Shown here piece after piece: positions 25,526-34,594 of a stretch of 64,000 nt of DNA (positions are counted from its first letter, which is position 1; each line of letters opens with the position of its first letter). The stretch comes from Scopulibacillus darangshiensis (GTDB lineage: Bacteria; Bacillota; Bacilli; Bacillales; Sporolactobacillaceae). The position numbers and the translations under genes were made by a program. The stretch spans positions 1 through 64,000 of the forward strand of contig NZ_SLXK01000021.1 in NCBI RefSeq assembly GCF_004341035.1, in the 5' to 3' direction. Under the pieces are notes generated by a model that was given only the letters and a program-made list of their open reading frames with translations, was not told the origin of the DNA and did no database searches.

Positions 25526-25915
25526 ATGTCTATGAAAAAGTGGATAACGGTATCGGCTATGTTGCTTCTGACGATTGCACTTCTGGCAACTTCAGGCCCA
25601 CTCAGTGCATTTGCCAAATCCGGCGCTTATAAAGAGACTATGGAGAAGACGAAAGCGATCGAAGTCGAGCTGAACGATGATTACTTTAATCCGAAAGTCA
25701 TCACCATTCCCCAGGGAACACCGACAACGATCGTTTTGAGTAACAAAGGAAAAGAAGAGCACACCTTCACTGTGAAAAAGCTCGGCATTGACGCCGAGGT
25801 TGAGCCTGGAAAAGAGAAAACCATTACTGTGCAACCGAAAAAGCCCGGTACATACAAGCTGATATGCCGGTACCATTATAAAGAAGGAATGGTCGGGAAA
25901 ATCGTCGTCAAATAA
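25526..25915 (+). CDS. secreted cupredoxin-domain protein
   Basis: 129 aa. A Sec signal peptide (ISAMLLLTIALLATSG-type core, probable cleavage after AFA near residue 30) is followed by a cupredoxin fold. The copper ligands are visible as His in EEHTF, Cys and His in LICRYHYKEG and Met in EGMVGKIVV. It is exported, perhaps cell-wall associated, and could shuttle electrons or copper. An excellent AGGAGG site precedes the ATG. It is a single-gene unit between terminators. Confidence 0.85.
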   Translation: MSMKKWITVSAMLLLTIALLATSGPLSAFAKSGAYKETMEKTKAIEVELNDDYFNPKVITIPQGTPTTIVLSNKGKEEHTFTVKKLGIDAEVEPGKEKTITVQPKKPGTYKLICRYHYKEGMVGKIVVK

Positions 25916-25921
25916 CAAGCC

Positions 25922-25955
25922 AAAAAAAGCAGGGCCCGTGGGCCTTGCTTTTTGG
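25922..25955 (+). terminator. rho-independent terminator
   Basis: AAAGCAGGGCCC / GGGCCTTGCTTT, with one mismatch, followed by a short T-run; follows the cupredoxin gene. Confidence 0.75.
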
Positions 25956-26404
25956 GTTATTGGATTAAGAGCAGGATAGCAGCACAGAGTTTTAAACTAC
26001 CAAAAATGGGTAATGATATGGTAATCTTATACATAGATTAGTAAACTGGCAATGACAGTCCGATAAAAATCCTAAAATCTTAATCAATGTCAGAAGAGGG
26101 GGCAAAAGAATGATCTTTGAGAAGGAGACAGCGGGGATTGAAAGCGTTCGTGTACTTGTTAATGACATGCTGCTGACTATGGAAAGCTCAGTAAAAAAAC
26201 AAGAAGCCACTATTCATCTATAGAGGGAAACAGGGATAATAAGAATTACTCCAGCGTTTTTCGCAGGAATAGGCAACACTGCATTCTCGGTTACATCCGA
26301 ATCGACAACGACTACCAGTTTAATTTTGATGGAAGCTATGATCCGGTTTGTCAACGGAATACAGTTAACGGGAAAGATTAACTTGAGGTGAAGGGAGAAA
26401 GCAA
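25956..26404 (+). other. intergenic region with a 37-codon small ORF (26110-26223)
   Basis: ATG 26110, preceded by AGAGGGGGCAAA, opens a short frame (FEKETAGIESVRVLVNDML, ending ATIHL) that is unlike anything I recognise. Bases 26230-26400 keep a readable frame with no start (GIGNTAFSVTSEST and so on), which may be a relic. Confidence 0.3.
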
Positions 26405-26881
26405 ATGAACCTAGAACTGATGGATATTTTTCGCATGGAATATGACTTTAGTTGGGATACTGAGACCTGGTTTTTACCTTTAGAATCTGCTCTTAAGGGT
26501 TTAAATTCCACAGATGCAAGCTGGCAACCCCCTGGAGGAGGGAATACAATCTGGCAAACTGTGAACCATCTAAATTATTACAACTCCCTACTTGTTAGAC
26601 AAATCAGTTGCACAACGCCTAGAAAAAAGGCATCTAATAACAAAGCTACATTTGGAGATGTCGGGGAACCAGCAGATTCTGAAAAATGGGAGGCAGTCTT
26701 GGCAGAAACACGCCTAATTTGTGAGAATTTGCGTAAATCACTAGCACAAGTTAATGACAGTCAGCTGGAAGAGGAACTTGTTGGGGGTCTGGCTCGTCAG
26801 ATTTTGCACAACGTATACCATATAGGGCAAATTGTATTAATTCGCAAACAACAAGGCTCTTGGCCAAAGAAGCGAGAATAA
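26405..26881 (+). CDS. DinB-family protein
   Basis: A 158-aa DinB-like bundle with His ligands in WQTVNHLNYYNSLL and LHNVYHIGQIVLIRKQQGSWP. The GEPADSEKWEAVLAETR segment is a common DinB_2 feature. GAAGGGAGAAAGCA precedes the ATG. It is a second, divergent member beside that at 22847. Convergent with the SSS gene. Confidence 0.8.
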   Translation: MNLELMDIFRMEYDFSWDTETWFLPLESALKGLNSTDASWQPPGGGNTIWQTVNHLNYYNSLLVRQISCTTPRKKASNNKATFGDVGEPADSEKWEAVLAETRLICENLRKSLAQVNDSQLEEELVGGLARQILHNVYHIGQIVLIRKQQGSWPKKRE

Positions 26882-26909
26882 TTTGTATATTCCGCGGGAA
26901 AATATTAAG

Positions 26910-26949
26910 AAGTAAAAGGAGAACAAGAAAAGCACGTCCCCTTTTACTT
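26910..26949. terminator. shared terminator between convergent genes
   Basis: AAGTAAAAGG (26910-26919) / CCTTTTACTT (26940-26949) stem with a 20-base loop. It lies between the DinB gene and the convergent SSS gene. Confidence 0.55.
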
Positions 26950-26983
26950 ACCTTTTTCCCTAATTCTATTCTTAATAAGCATG

Positions 26984-28396
26984 TCAGTCATTAACGATAA
27001 AAGGTTTTTCATTGTTTTCGATCCTGCTTTTGTTGCTTGTAAGCAGGCTAACAATGATTAATGCCAGCACCGAAAGAGGCAATGCGAACAGGACACTGTT
27101 CCAATCAAACGGCTTGTCTAAAACAACTTCCCAAAGAATAGTACCCACAGCCCCTGTTATCATTGAGCTCAAAATGCCAGCTTTAGTAGCCCTTTTCCAC
27201 ATCACTGTCGCCAAAATGGCCGGTGTCAGCGCGGCGCCATACATGGTGTAAGAGTACATTTGCAGCTCCAATACAGTCGGGAAATACATGCCCAGGACAT
27301 AAGCGAGCACACCCACACCGATCACCGTAAAGCGATTGTACTTTAACAACTTTTTATCACTTATATCTTTCTTGCTGTATCTTTTAAATAAATCATAGAT
27401 AATATTGCCGGAAGCAGACAGCAGGTAAGACGTAGCTGTTGTTATAATAAAGGCCACAGTAGCACATAAAACGATCATCCCTATCGGTAAAGGCAAACCT
27501 TTTATCGCCATATTTAATACTGCTGTATCAGGGGCAATGCTAGGAAATAAGACAATGGCTGACGTGGCAATAATGATGGTTAAGCTTATAACCAAACAGC
27601 TGCCGAGAAAAAAGCCGATTGTTGATTTTCTTGCAACGTTAGGATCTTTAGCCGCGCCAAAACGCTGATACATATTTTGGTCACCCAAAACTAGAAGGAA
27701 TAAAGGCAAAAAGAAACCTAGAAGTTGAGGGACGCTAAGTCCGCCATTCCATGATTTTGTCGTTTCTGGCAAGGATGCAGCCAATCCTGAGAAACCATCA
27801 ACTGAATGTAAAATAAAGGGGAGACCGAGCAAGAAACCGGCTACGATCAATAATGCGCTGATAGCATCTGTATATGCGACTGAGAACAATCCGCCGCTTA
27901 CTGTTAAAAAAATGACCAATACGCCTATAATGATCGACCCGGTTTCTATTGGCAGCCCGGTTGTTATCTGCAAAACATAAGCTCCCCCGGTAAATTGATA
28001 TGCTGTAATACCGATAAACGCCAACAAGATAATGATAGAGGATACTAATCTAGCAGCGGTTCCGAACCTTCTTTCGATCAATTCAGGCACTGTAAAAGCT
28101 TTGCCTGTTCTGATCTTTCCAGCCAAGAAGTATAGTACAATTGTGCCTACAATGCCGCCTGACAAGTTAAAAATGGCAGCAAAGGGGCCATACTGGTAAA
28201 TAAAGCTTGCCCCTCCGACGACAGTTCCAGAACCTACAAACGTTGCCAAAAGCGTCCCGCTTACGATCCAGAGCGGCAAAGACCGGCCCGCAGCTATAAA
28301 GTCTTCATTGCCTTTTACAGATTTTCTGCTGAAATATACACCGATAAGCGCCATGATCAATAGGTAGGCCCCAACCCCAACTAAGTATGCATTCAT
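26984..28396 (-). CDS. sodium:solute symporter (SSS family)
   Basis: A 470-aa membrane protein of the SLC5/SSS family: GTLLATFVGSGTVVGGASFIYQYG near the start is the family's first-helix segment, and about 13 hydrophobic helices follow. The ATG at 28396 has a GGCGGGGG site. It follows the M24 gene with a short gap, and a PucR regulator lies upstream, so the trio is one catabolic unit. The substrate may be a peptide, creatine-like or other amide compound; unknown. Confidence 0.83.
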   Translation of the reverse strand: MNAYLVGVGAYLLIMALIGVYFSRKSVKGNEDFIAAGRSLPLWIVSGTLLATFVGSGTVVGGASFIYQYGPFAAIFNLSGGIVGTIVLYFLAGKIRTGKAFTVPELIERRFGTAARLVSSIIILLAFIGITAYQFTGGAYVLQITTGLPIETGSIIIGVLVIFLTVSGGLFSVAYTDAISALLIVAGFLLGLPFILHSVDGFSGLAASLPETTKSWNGGLSVPQLLGFFLPLFLLVLGDQNMYQRFGAAKDPNVARKSTIGFFLGSCLVISLTIIIATSAIVLFPSIAPDTAVLNMAIKGLPLPIGMIVLCATVAFIITTATSYLLSASGNIIYDLFKRYSKKDISDKKLLKYNRFTVIGVGVLAYVLGMYFPTVLELQMYSYTMYGAALTPAILATVMWKRATKAGILSSMITGAVGTILWEVVLDKPFDWNSVLFALPLSVLALIIVSLLTSNKSRIENNEKPFIVND

Positions 28397-28423
28397 TATT
28401 ACCCCCGCCTTATCCATTTTGTG

Positions 28424-29557
28424 TTATAGAGTTAAAGCTTCTAATTCCTTAGGGTGATGTGTAATTAATTGAGAACCTTTCTTTGTAAGCACCACAGTGT
28501 CAGAGTGGCGGAACCCGCCAATTCCGGGCACATATAATCCAGGCTCAACGCAATAAACCATCCCTTCCTGCAGGATAAGGTCATTATCGTACCTTAAGGA
28601 AGGTTCTTCATGAAGGCCGATGCCAATGCCATGACCCGTTCTATGGATACTGTATTGTTCGACGTCAGCCTTTTTGAAAATTTGCCGCGCCACTTCATTC
28701 ACTTCCTTCGCAGTAACGCCGGCTTTGATGACATCCAAGGCTGCTAATTGCGCTTCGGATGCGATTTTAAAGTAATCCTTTTGTTTTTCCGTCGGTTCGC
28801 CAACAAAAAATGTCCTTTCACACTCGGCGCGATAACCGTTAAGGCCGACTTGACGGCTATGAATGACAATGTCATTTTGTTCTAGTTTCCTTGTGTTCGA
28901 AAAAACATGCGGCAAGATGCTTCTCTTTAAGCCGGAAGGGGACATCACAAAGAAATCGAGTGTCGAATCGGGATGTTGCTGTGCCACTTCAGTAAACAAA
29001 GCATGGTTGCCAAATTGATCAAGTTCTATTTCAGTGATTCCTGCTCTTGCATTCTCGAGGGAAGTTTTAAGCGCCAAACTGACCAGACGTCCTGACTCTG
29101 TGATTAAATCAATTTCATCTTGATCCTTAATGTATCTCATTTTTGCAATCTCAGCATCGAGGTTTACGAGCTCAAGTCCCGCATCCCTCATGATATTCCC
29201 TAATTGAAGAGGCAGCGATGAAAATTCAACACCAACCTTTGTTCCTTGTGGATATGAGGAGATTAGCGATTTTAAGTATTCGATATGGGATCCCCCGTTG
29301 CCATCTTCCATGAAGGTCTCATGGTATACATATAGCTTGTCGGCTTTTGTCACCGTTTTGGCGTGTGTCTCTTCTAATGAAGGGACGATTAAGCTAAGAC
29401 TATTATCATTTACGGCAAGAACAATCGGCCTTGAATAGGTAATCGCTTTTAAACCGCTAAAGTAAAATTGGTTTTCAAAATTTGTTATAACCGATAAATC
29501 TATGCCTTTATCCGCCATGATTTCTCTTAGCTTCTCTACTCTTTTCGTTGTATCCAT
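28424..29557 (-). CDS. M24 (creatinase/aminopeptidase P fold) hydrolase with altered metal site
   Basis: 377 aa. The N-terminal creatinase domain (residues 1-130) is followed by a pita-bread domain: HRTGHGIGIGLHEEPSL and VYCVEPGLYVPGIGG. In active metallopeptidases of this fold the first two metal aspartates and the last glutamate occur in D-x-G...GYxsDxTRTF and RxEDT. Here the positions read IHSRQVGLNGYRAECERTFF and FRHSDTVVL, so most ligands are changed. That is reminiscent of metal-free creatinase and ectoine hydrolase, and the enzyme probably hydrolyses a small amide rather than a peptide. GAGGTG precedes the ATG. Confidence 0.82.
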   Translation of the reverse strand: MDTTKRVEKLREIMADKGIDLSVITNFENQFYFSGLKAITYSRPIVLAVNDNSLSLIVPSLEETHAKTVTKADKLYVYHETFMEDGNGGSHIEYLKSLISSYPQGTKVGVEFSSLPLQLGNIMRDAGLELVNLDAEIAKMRYIKDQDEIDLITESGRLVSLALKTSLENARAGITEIELDQFGNHALFTEVAQQHPDSTLDFFVMSPSGLKRSILPHVFSNTRKLEQNDIVIHSRQVGLNGYRAECERTFFVGEPTEKQKDYFKIASEAQLAALDVIKAGVTAKEVNEVARQIFKKADVEQYSIHRTGHGIGIGLHEEPSLRYDNDLILQEGMVYCVEPGLYVPGIGGFRHSDTVVLTKKGSQLITHHPKELEALTL

Positions 29558-29584
29558 AGTTTTTCACCTCGTGAAAATAGTATT

Positions 29585-29672
29585 ATGATAAATACTGGAT
29601 ATCCTAGATGACAGCGCTATCATTAAAGGTTTCATAACTTGTCTCATTTTATGAAAAGTCAGTATTTATCAT
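29585..29672 (-). promoter_or_regulatory. inverted-repeat regulatory element upstream of the M24/SSS operon
   Basis: ATGATAAATACTG (29585-29597) and CAGTATTTATCAT (29660-29672) are perfect 13-bp inverted copies 62 bp apart, just before the operon start at 29557. Widely spaced identical arms suggest a regulator that loops DNA. The PucR protein encoded next door is the obvious candidate. Confidence 0.55.
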
Positions 29673-29770
29673 GTGTTACTATTGACTCTAATATAGTGAG
29701 GGTATGAATGCATTAGTTCAAGAGAACAAAAAATAGCCTGGTTTTTGTCCTCTCGTAAATTGTTCCGCTG

Positions 29771-31327
29771 CTAGATGTTCTTTTCTATCTCATACAATCT
29801 TAATGTTGAAGAGAAAAGCAAGTAGGTTTCCGGATCTTCAAAATTGACCCCTTTGTATAATTCCTTAATTTTGGATATTCTATATTTCACTGTATTTTTA
29901 TGGACAAATAGCTGCTCTGCACTTTTCTTTAGACTAAAGTAGGTATTTAGATAAACAGCTAAGGTAGCGATCAATTCAGAATCAAATGTTTTATCGTGCT
30001 CGATCAATGGCGCCAGCAAACTTTTAGCAGAACGCTGTAAAATGTTCTTTTGGCTTAAAGTGAAAAGACATTTATCATAGCCCAAACTGTCCCACTCGTT
30101 GATCATTGTCTTTCTTGCTTTCCCAATTTCTAAGCCAAGCTTGGCCTGTTCATATTTCTCTTGGATACTATCAGCATTTGCACTTTCTGATTTTTCGCTG
30201 ACACCGCAATAGACATCCTTAAATGTCTCACTTGAATCAGTTAGTATGTCAGAAAGACTTTTGCTCTTCAAGAAGCATATAATTTGATTGTCGTAAATCC
30301 ATATTAAGGCGTCCGGTTCCCACTTTTCAACATGGTTATATAGGGCTTCGAATGCCCTATTTAAGGCAACCGAATTGTCAGTGGCAATTAAATAAATGTG
30401 GCAAGGTTGCTTAAAATGCGCTGAGAGATCATGAAAATTGATTGCTTCTTTTTTTGGCGGCTCTAAAATCGATTCAATGATTTTCATGTCCTTATTCTTT
30501 AGATACTTTTCCACCGAGTTGCGCTTTACCGAATCTAAAAGAAGTGCTGTCTTGCCATAATTAATAACTGACCAATCCGACAACGAAAAGTCATTTTCCA
30601 TCCCAATAACTAATGCCCCATAAGAACTTTTGCTATCCATGATCGGCAGTGACTTAAAGGAATAGTGACCGCCATTTCCTGTTAATGGCTTATAATCTAT
30701 TGTTATTTCTTCGCACATAGCATCCTTTTGTTCTAAAAGCAGCTTGTCTACAACGTCCTGGATGTCTGTTTTGCTAAAATAACTGGCAGACCAATATGAT
30801 TTCATATTCAGTGACTTATCCAGATGGATAATGGGTAAATTCAAATGCTTTCCCATTATTGAAATGATATATTGTGAATCCTTATCCAAAGCCACCGCTC
30901 GTAACATACTAATATTCCTTTGTTCCAGCTCCAAACGGACTGTATTGGCATCTTCCATCAGCAGTTCACTGTAGATTTGCATAATTTGCTGGTACGACAT
31001 GTCTTCAGGCAACAAAAATATAGGAAAATCATTAGCGTTCGAGAAATGAATGACCTCCTCCGGGATGTCCTTAATGAAAACAGTGTGGATGCCAATCGCA
31101 CGAATTTCTTTTGATGACAACCACTGCAAATGTTCGATGATGTTTCCCGATTCAAGGAATGAGGTAAACGTAGTCAATATAACGCCATTCTTTTTTATCC
31201 GTTCGCTCCTAAGTGCAAATTCTTGAATGTTAATATATTCTAACGGCTTGTCCACGCCGCCTTGGCCGGATATTAGCCTTACATCGTACGGGTTAAGGTT
31301 TTCTAATAAGCGGTTGACTGTGATCAT
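29771..31327 (-). CDS. PucR-family transcriptional regulator
   Basis: 518 aa from ATG 31327 (AACGAGGTG upstream; GTG 31336 is inside that site). The N-terminal PucR domain (YDVRLISGQGGVDKPLEYINIQEF, GVILTTFTSFLE) is followed by a middle region and a C-terminal helix-turn-helix: LIATLAVYLNTYFSLKKSAEQLFVHKNTVKYRISKIKEL, as in PucR/CdaR proteins. The family activates purine, amino acid or ectoine catabolism. A truncated second copy of its 5' end lies at 53000-53256. Confidence 0.88.
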   Translation of the reverse strand: MITVNRLLENLNPYDVRLISGQGGVDKPLEYINIQEFALRSERIKKNGVILTTFTSFLESGNIIEHLQWLSSKEIRAIGIHTVFIKDIPEEVIHFSNANDFPIFLLPEDMSYQQIMQIYSELLMEDANTVRLELEQRNISMLRAVALDKDSQYIISIMGKHLNLPIIHLDKSLNMKSYWSASYFSKTDIQDVVDKLLLEQKDAMCEEITIDYKPLTGNGGHYSFKSLPIMDSKSSYGALVIGMENDFSLSDWSVINYGKTALLLDSVKRNSVEKYLKNKDMKIIESILEPPKKEAINFHDLSAHFKQPCHIYLIATDNSVALNRAFEALYNHVEKWEPDALIWIYDNQIICFLKSKSLSDILTDSSETFKDVYCGVSEKSESANADSIQEKYEQAKLGLEIGKARKTMINEWDSLGYDKCLFTLSQKNILQRSAKSLLAPLIEHDKTFDSELIATLAVYLNTYFSLKKSAEQLFVHKNTVKYRISKIKELYKGVNFEDPETYLLFSSTLRLYEIEKNI

Positions 31328-31368
31328 GTTTTGCACCTCGTTTTCTCCAAATTAGTTACATTTTCTAA
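31070..31368. repeat. direct repeat, left copy (pucR 5' end)
   Basis: This stretch, covering the first 85 codons or so of pucR and its leader, recurs at 53000-53297 with about 25 differences by hand count, including one single-base deletion. Both copies have the same orientation. The repeats bracket the 31.7-52.7 kb cluster. Confidence 0.8.
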
Positions 31369-31698
31369 TTCGTGCTGTCCTCTAAAAATTGCTTGTCATA
31401 ATTGTCCTTCTATTGTAATTCAAATCAGTTGTGAAATATGATGATGGGTTAATGGATTTAGCCATTTTTATGAATGGCCTTCCTAGTTATATTAAGGCTT
31501 ATTTGCCGATTTCACTGTGAGGAAGTTGGGTAAGTAATGTTCGGATATGTTTAAATATTCATGCTTTTACTGTAAGATAACCTTATATTGAATAAGCTCC
31601 GACAAAATCTTTTTCTCCAGAACAGATGAGGTTATATGATTATTCTATCAATTAATACTATTGCTATTAAACTTGAAATGAACAAGGGGGGCTAATGG
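31369..31698. other. intergenic region between pucR and the sigma-54 regulator gene
   Basis: No gene is seen. It must hold the divergent promoters of the two regulator genes, but I could not fix them with confidence. The part nearest pucR matches 53257-53297. Confidence 0.4.
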
Positions 31699-33432
31699 AT
31701 GAGGCATACAGAACAGTGGTTAGAAAACATCCCGTTACCAGTAGTAGTAACAAATCATGACGGGGTTATCAGGCGATATAATTTTAGGTTTGCTCAACTT
31801 TTCGCAAAAAAGGCCGACGGGATTAACATACAAGAGTTGTTTGACCAATGGACATCTTATGAACACAACATTATTTCAGCCCAACTTGAGGGTAAACCTT
31901 ACGCTCTGAATTGCAATGAATGTGAAGATGATGGACAAGCAAGCCTCTTTTATGTCGTTAACGATGGTGCTTATATCCAAAAAGTTCAACAAAAAATCCA
32001 CGAATTAAGTCAAGTCAACCAAGAACTAGACGCAATCATCGAAGATTCATTTGATGTAATATATATTACAGATGGAGAAGGAAACACTTTAAAAGTAAAT
32101 TCGGCAATCGAAACATGCACCGGTTTTTCTAAGGAAAATTTTATCGAAAAAAACGTAAGAACTCTTGTTAAAGACGGATATCTGAAAGATTCGGTAACTT
32201 TAAAGGTTCTAGAACAGAAGCAGACAGTCACTATCTTGACGGTCAATAACGCTGGTAAAGAAAGGTTGTCAACAGGAAAGCCAATTTTCAACGAAGAGGG
32301 GGAAATTGTAAGAGTTGTCACAAACGCCCGTAATTTTTCAGAACTGGATGAGGTCTATCAAGAACTGAGAAAGGCGTTGGAGTTAAATAATTACTACAAG
32401 AAAGAATTGGAGAAGTTAAAATCGAAGAATCGTCGGGATCCAGATGCGATTATCAAAAGCGCTGACATGTTAGAAATATTCGATTTGGGGGAACGGATTT
32501 CAGAAGTAGACGCTACCGTTCTAGTCCTCGGAGAAACGGGAGTAGGAAAGGATGTTTTGGCAAAACACATCCACCGTTCAGGTCGTCGATATGAGAATGG
32601 GAAATTTGTAAAGATCAATTGTGGCGCAATCCCGCATGACCTATTAGAATCGGAACTGTTTGGGTACGAAGCCGGGGCCTTTACCGGTGCCAAACGAACG
32701 GGGAAGCAAGGTATGTTTGAACTGGCAAATAACGGTACTTTGTTCTTAGATGAAGTAGGCGATTTGCCATTAACATTACAGGTTAAGCTGCTCCGGGTCT
32801 TGCAGGAAAAGAGCATTCAACGGGTTGGTGGAACAAAGATGATTGATGTAGATGTTAGATTGATCGCCGCCACGAACCGCAATCTCAAACAAATGGTGAA
32901 AGAAGGAGAGTTTCGTGAAGATTTATTCTATCGGTTAAATGTCATACCGATTCATATCCCTCCTTTGAGAGAACGGAAGGAAGATATTTTACCACTCGTT
33001 TATCACTTCCTTCATACGTTGAACACGAAATACTTAATGAAGAAGGAATTTGACCGGGGATTAAAAGAGTTTTTCTACAATTACAATTGGCCGGGAAATG
33101 TGCGTGAATTGTCAAACCTAGTGGAAAGACTGATTTTAATGGCTACTGAAGACGTCGTAACTGTGAAGCATCTTCCGGCTGAATATGGTCAACAGGAATA
33201 TAGTGAACAAGAATATGGCCAACCGATACATGATCAAAAAGAATATGATCTAAAGGGTGAATATGAGAAGGAGATGACTTTAAAAGAAGCGAAAGAAATC
33301 GCTGAACGGAAGGTTTTGATCGCTGCCGTTCAGAGGTATGGCAGTACGTATGAGATAGCCCATAAGCTAAGAACTAGTCAAACGACGATTGTCCGGAAGT
33401 TGAAACAATATAAACTGCATGCCAATCAGTGA
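31699..33432 (+). CDS. PAS-domain sigma-54-dependent transcriptional activator
   Basis: 577 aa. Two PAS-like sensor modules (residues about 1-70 and 105-220) are followed by a coiled linker and an AAA+ core: Walker A VLGETGVGKDVLA (near 276), GAFTGAKRTGKQG (the sigma-54 contact loop, near 328), LFLDEVGDLPL and NLVERLILM. A Fis-type HTH ends the protein. Between core and HTH is a Glu-Tyr repeat tract (EYGQQEYSEQEYGQ). It should bind upstream of, and activate, the -24/-12 promoters found before etfB (33679) and the acyl-CoA dehydrogenase (40005). The signal is unknown, perhaps a fatty intermediate. Confidence 0.9.
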   Translation: MRHTEQWLENIPLPVVVTNHDGVIRRYNFRFAQLFAKKADGINIQELFDQWTSYEHNIISAQLEGKPYALNCNECEDDGQASLFYVVNDGAYIQKVQQKIHELSQVNQELDAIIEDSFDVIYITDGEGNTLKVNSAIETCTGFSKENFIEKNVRTLVKDGYLKDSVTLKVLEQKQTVTILTVNNAGKERLSTGKPIFNEEGEIVRVVTNARNFSELDEVYQELRKALELNNYYKKELEKLKSKNRRDPDAIIKSADMLEIFDLGERISEVDATVLVLGETGVGKDVLAKHIHRSGRRYENGKFVKINCGAIPHDLLESELFGYEAGAFTGAKRTGKQGMFELANNGTLFLDEVGDLPLTLQVKLLRVLQEKSIQRVGGTKMIDVDVRLIAATNRNLKQMVKEGEFREDLFYRLNVIPIHIPPLRERKEDILPLVYHFLHTLNTKYLMKKEFDRGLKEFFYNYNWPGNVRELSNLVERLILMATEDVVTVKHLPAEYGQQEYSEQEYGQPIHDQKEYDLKGEYEKEMTLKEAKEIAERKVLIAAVQRYGSTYEIAHKLRTSQTTIVRKLKQYKLHANQ

Positions 33433-33541
33433 CATCCACTTGTCGTTAAAATCACCCATCCCTACCAGTCTCCTATAAAAGGTAGTTAGCATAAATGAGT
33501 CATTTTTGGTTTGCGATTCAAAAAAAACTTACTGAAATGCC

Positions 33542-33568
33542 AAAAAAGCACCCGCAGGGTGCTTTTTT
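33542..33568 (+). terminator. rho-independent terminator of the activator gene
   Basis: AAAAAAGCACCC / GGGTGCTTTTTT with a three-base loop. This strong terminator separates the regulator from the catabolic operon. Confidence 0.85.
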
Positions 33569-33678
33569 GAATTGTTTTGTTTGGCACACCAGTATAGACC
33601 ATTAGGAGGAAGGTCCATCTACATTAAGAATTCTGTGTATTCTTGTTTTTTGTTAGTTGTTGAGCTGATTCTTCATTG

Positions 33679-33696
33679 TTGGCATGGAATTTGCAA
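33679..33696 (+). promoter_or_regulatory. sigma-54 (-24/-12) promoter of the etf operon
   Basis: TTGGCATGGAATTTGCAATT matches YTGGCACG-N4-TTGCW, with GG (33681-33682) and GC (33693-33694) exactly 10 bp apart. An AAGAAT/ATTCTT inverted repeat at about 33627-33645 lies upstream and could be an activator site. The activator gene is adjacent. Confidence 0.82.
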
Positions 33697-33724
33697 TTAG
33701 AAAGAGTGTAAGGAGGAGGGGGAA

Positions 33725-33790
33725 ATGTATAAAAATTTGAAAAACATGTGCAAGTGTTTTGGGAGAAAAGTTTATTTTAAAGGAATTTAG
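33725..33790 (+). CDS. possible 21-aa leader peptide
   Basis: ATG 33725 follows GGAGGAGGGGGAA, a very strong ribosome site, and ends with TAG just before the etfB site. It is basic with two cysteines (NMCKCFGRK). It might couple translation to etfB or be a chance ORF. No known family. Confidence 0.3.
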   Translation: MYKNLKNMCKCFGRKVYFKGI

Positions 33791-33805
33791 ATGGGAGGAA
33801 GTTAG

Positions 33806-34573
33806 ATGAATATACTAGTTTTATTGAAGCAAACCTTTGATACTGAAGAAAATATAGTGATTGAAAACGGGCAGATTAGTGAAGAAAATGTTGAGTTTAT
33901 TATGAATCCTTACGATGAGTATGCCGTTGAAGAAGCTGTAAAAATCAAGGAAGAAATCGGAGCAGAAATAACGGCAATTACCTTAGGTCCGTCACGGACG
34001 GCAAGTGCGTTGCGGACAGCACTTGCGATGGGAGCGGATCAAGCTGTATTGATCGAATGGGACGAACAGGAAGCTGATGAATGGACTGCTTCCAATTTGA
34101 TCGCTGCGGTTGTCAAAAATCGTGATTTCGATTTGATTCTGGGCGGTAATATGGCCATTGATTCTGGTTCTGGGCAAGTGGCGATACGTGTTGCCGAAAA
34201 ACTAGGTATCCCTCACGTATCGACAATTACGAAACTAACATTGAACGATGGGACAGCAACCGTAGAAAGAGATGTGGAAGGGGATGTGGAAATAGTCGAG
34301 ATTCAATTGCCTTTTCTTGCTACTACTCAACAAGGGTTAAATGAACCACGTTATCCTTCACTTCCTGGAATCATGAAAGCAAAGAAAAAACCGTTGAAGA
34401 CATTTTCTGTAGAAGAATTGAGTCTTGAAAATGAAGATGTGACAACGGCTACAGTGATCATTGATCAATATTTGCCGGCCAAAAAACAGGCAGGACAGAT
34501 TTTAGAGGGAGAGCTTCAGGATCAGGTCAGTGAGCTCGTTCAAATTTTGCAAAATGCAGCCAAGGTAGTATAA
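33806..34573 (+). CDS. etfB: electron transfer flavoprotein beta subunit
   Basis: A 255-aa EtfB: MNILVLLKQTFDTEENI, the NPYDEYAVEEA motif and DLILGGNMAIDSGSGQV (the beta-type nucleotide region). Together with EtfA it carries electrons from acyl-CoA dehydrogenases to the FadF-like quinone oxidoreductase at 37695. GGGAGGAAG precedes ATG 33806; etfA starts 21 bp after the stop. It is the first full gene behind the sigma-54 promoter. Confidence 0.93.
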   Translation: MNILVLLKQTFDTEENIVIENGQISEENVEFIMNPYDEYAVEEAVKIKEEIGAEITAITLGPSRTASALRTALAMGADQAVLIEWDEQEADEWTASNLIAAVVKNRDFDLILGGNMAIDSGSGQVAIRVAEKLGIPHVSTITKLTLNDGTATVERDVEGDVEIVEIQLPFLATTQQGLNEPRYPSLPGIMKAKKKPLKTFSVEELSLENEDVTTATVIIDQYLPAKKQAGQILEGELQDQVSELVQILQNAAKVV

Positions 34574-34594
34574 AAAACAAAGGAGGGGAAGGAC

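Noticed and set aside
25992-26210. 72-aa minus-strand ORF
   Set aside because: No ribosome site, no recognised homology and it overlaps a better-supported plus-strand small ORF.
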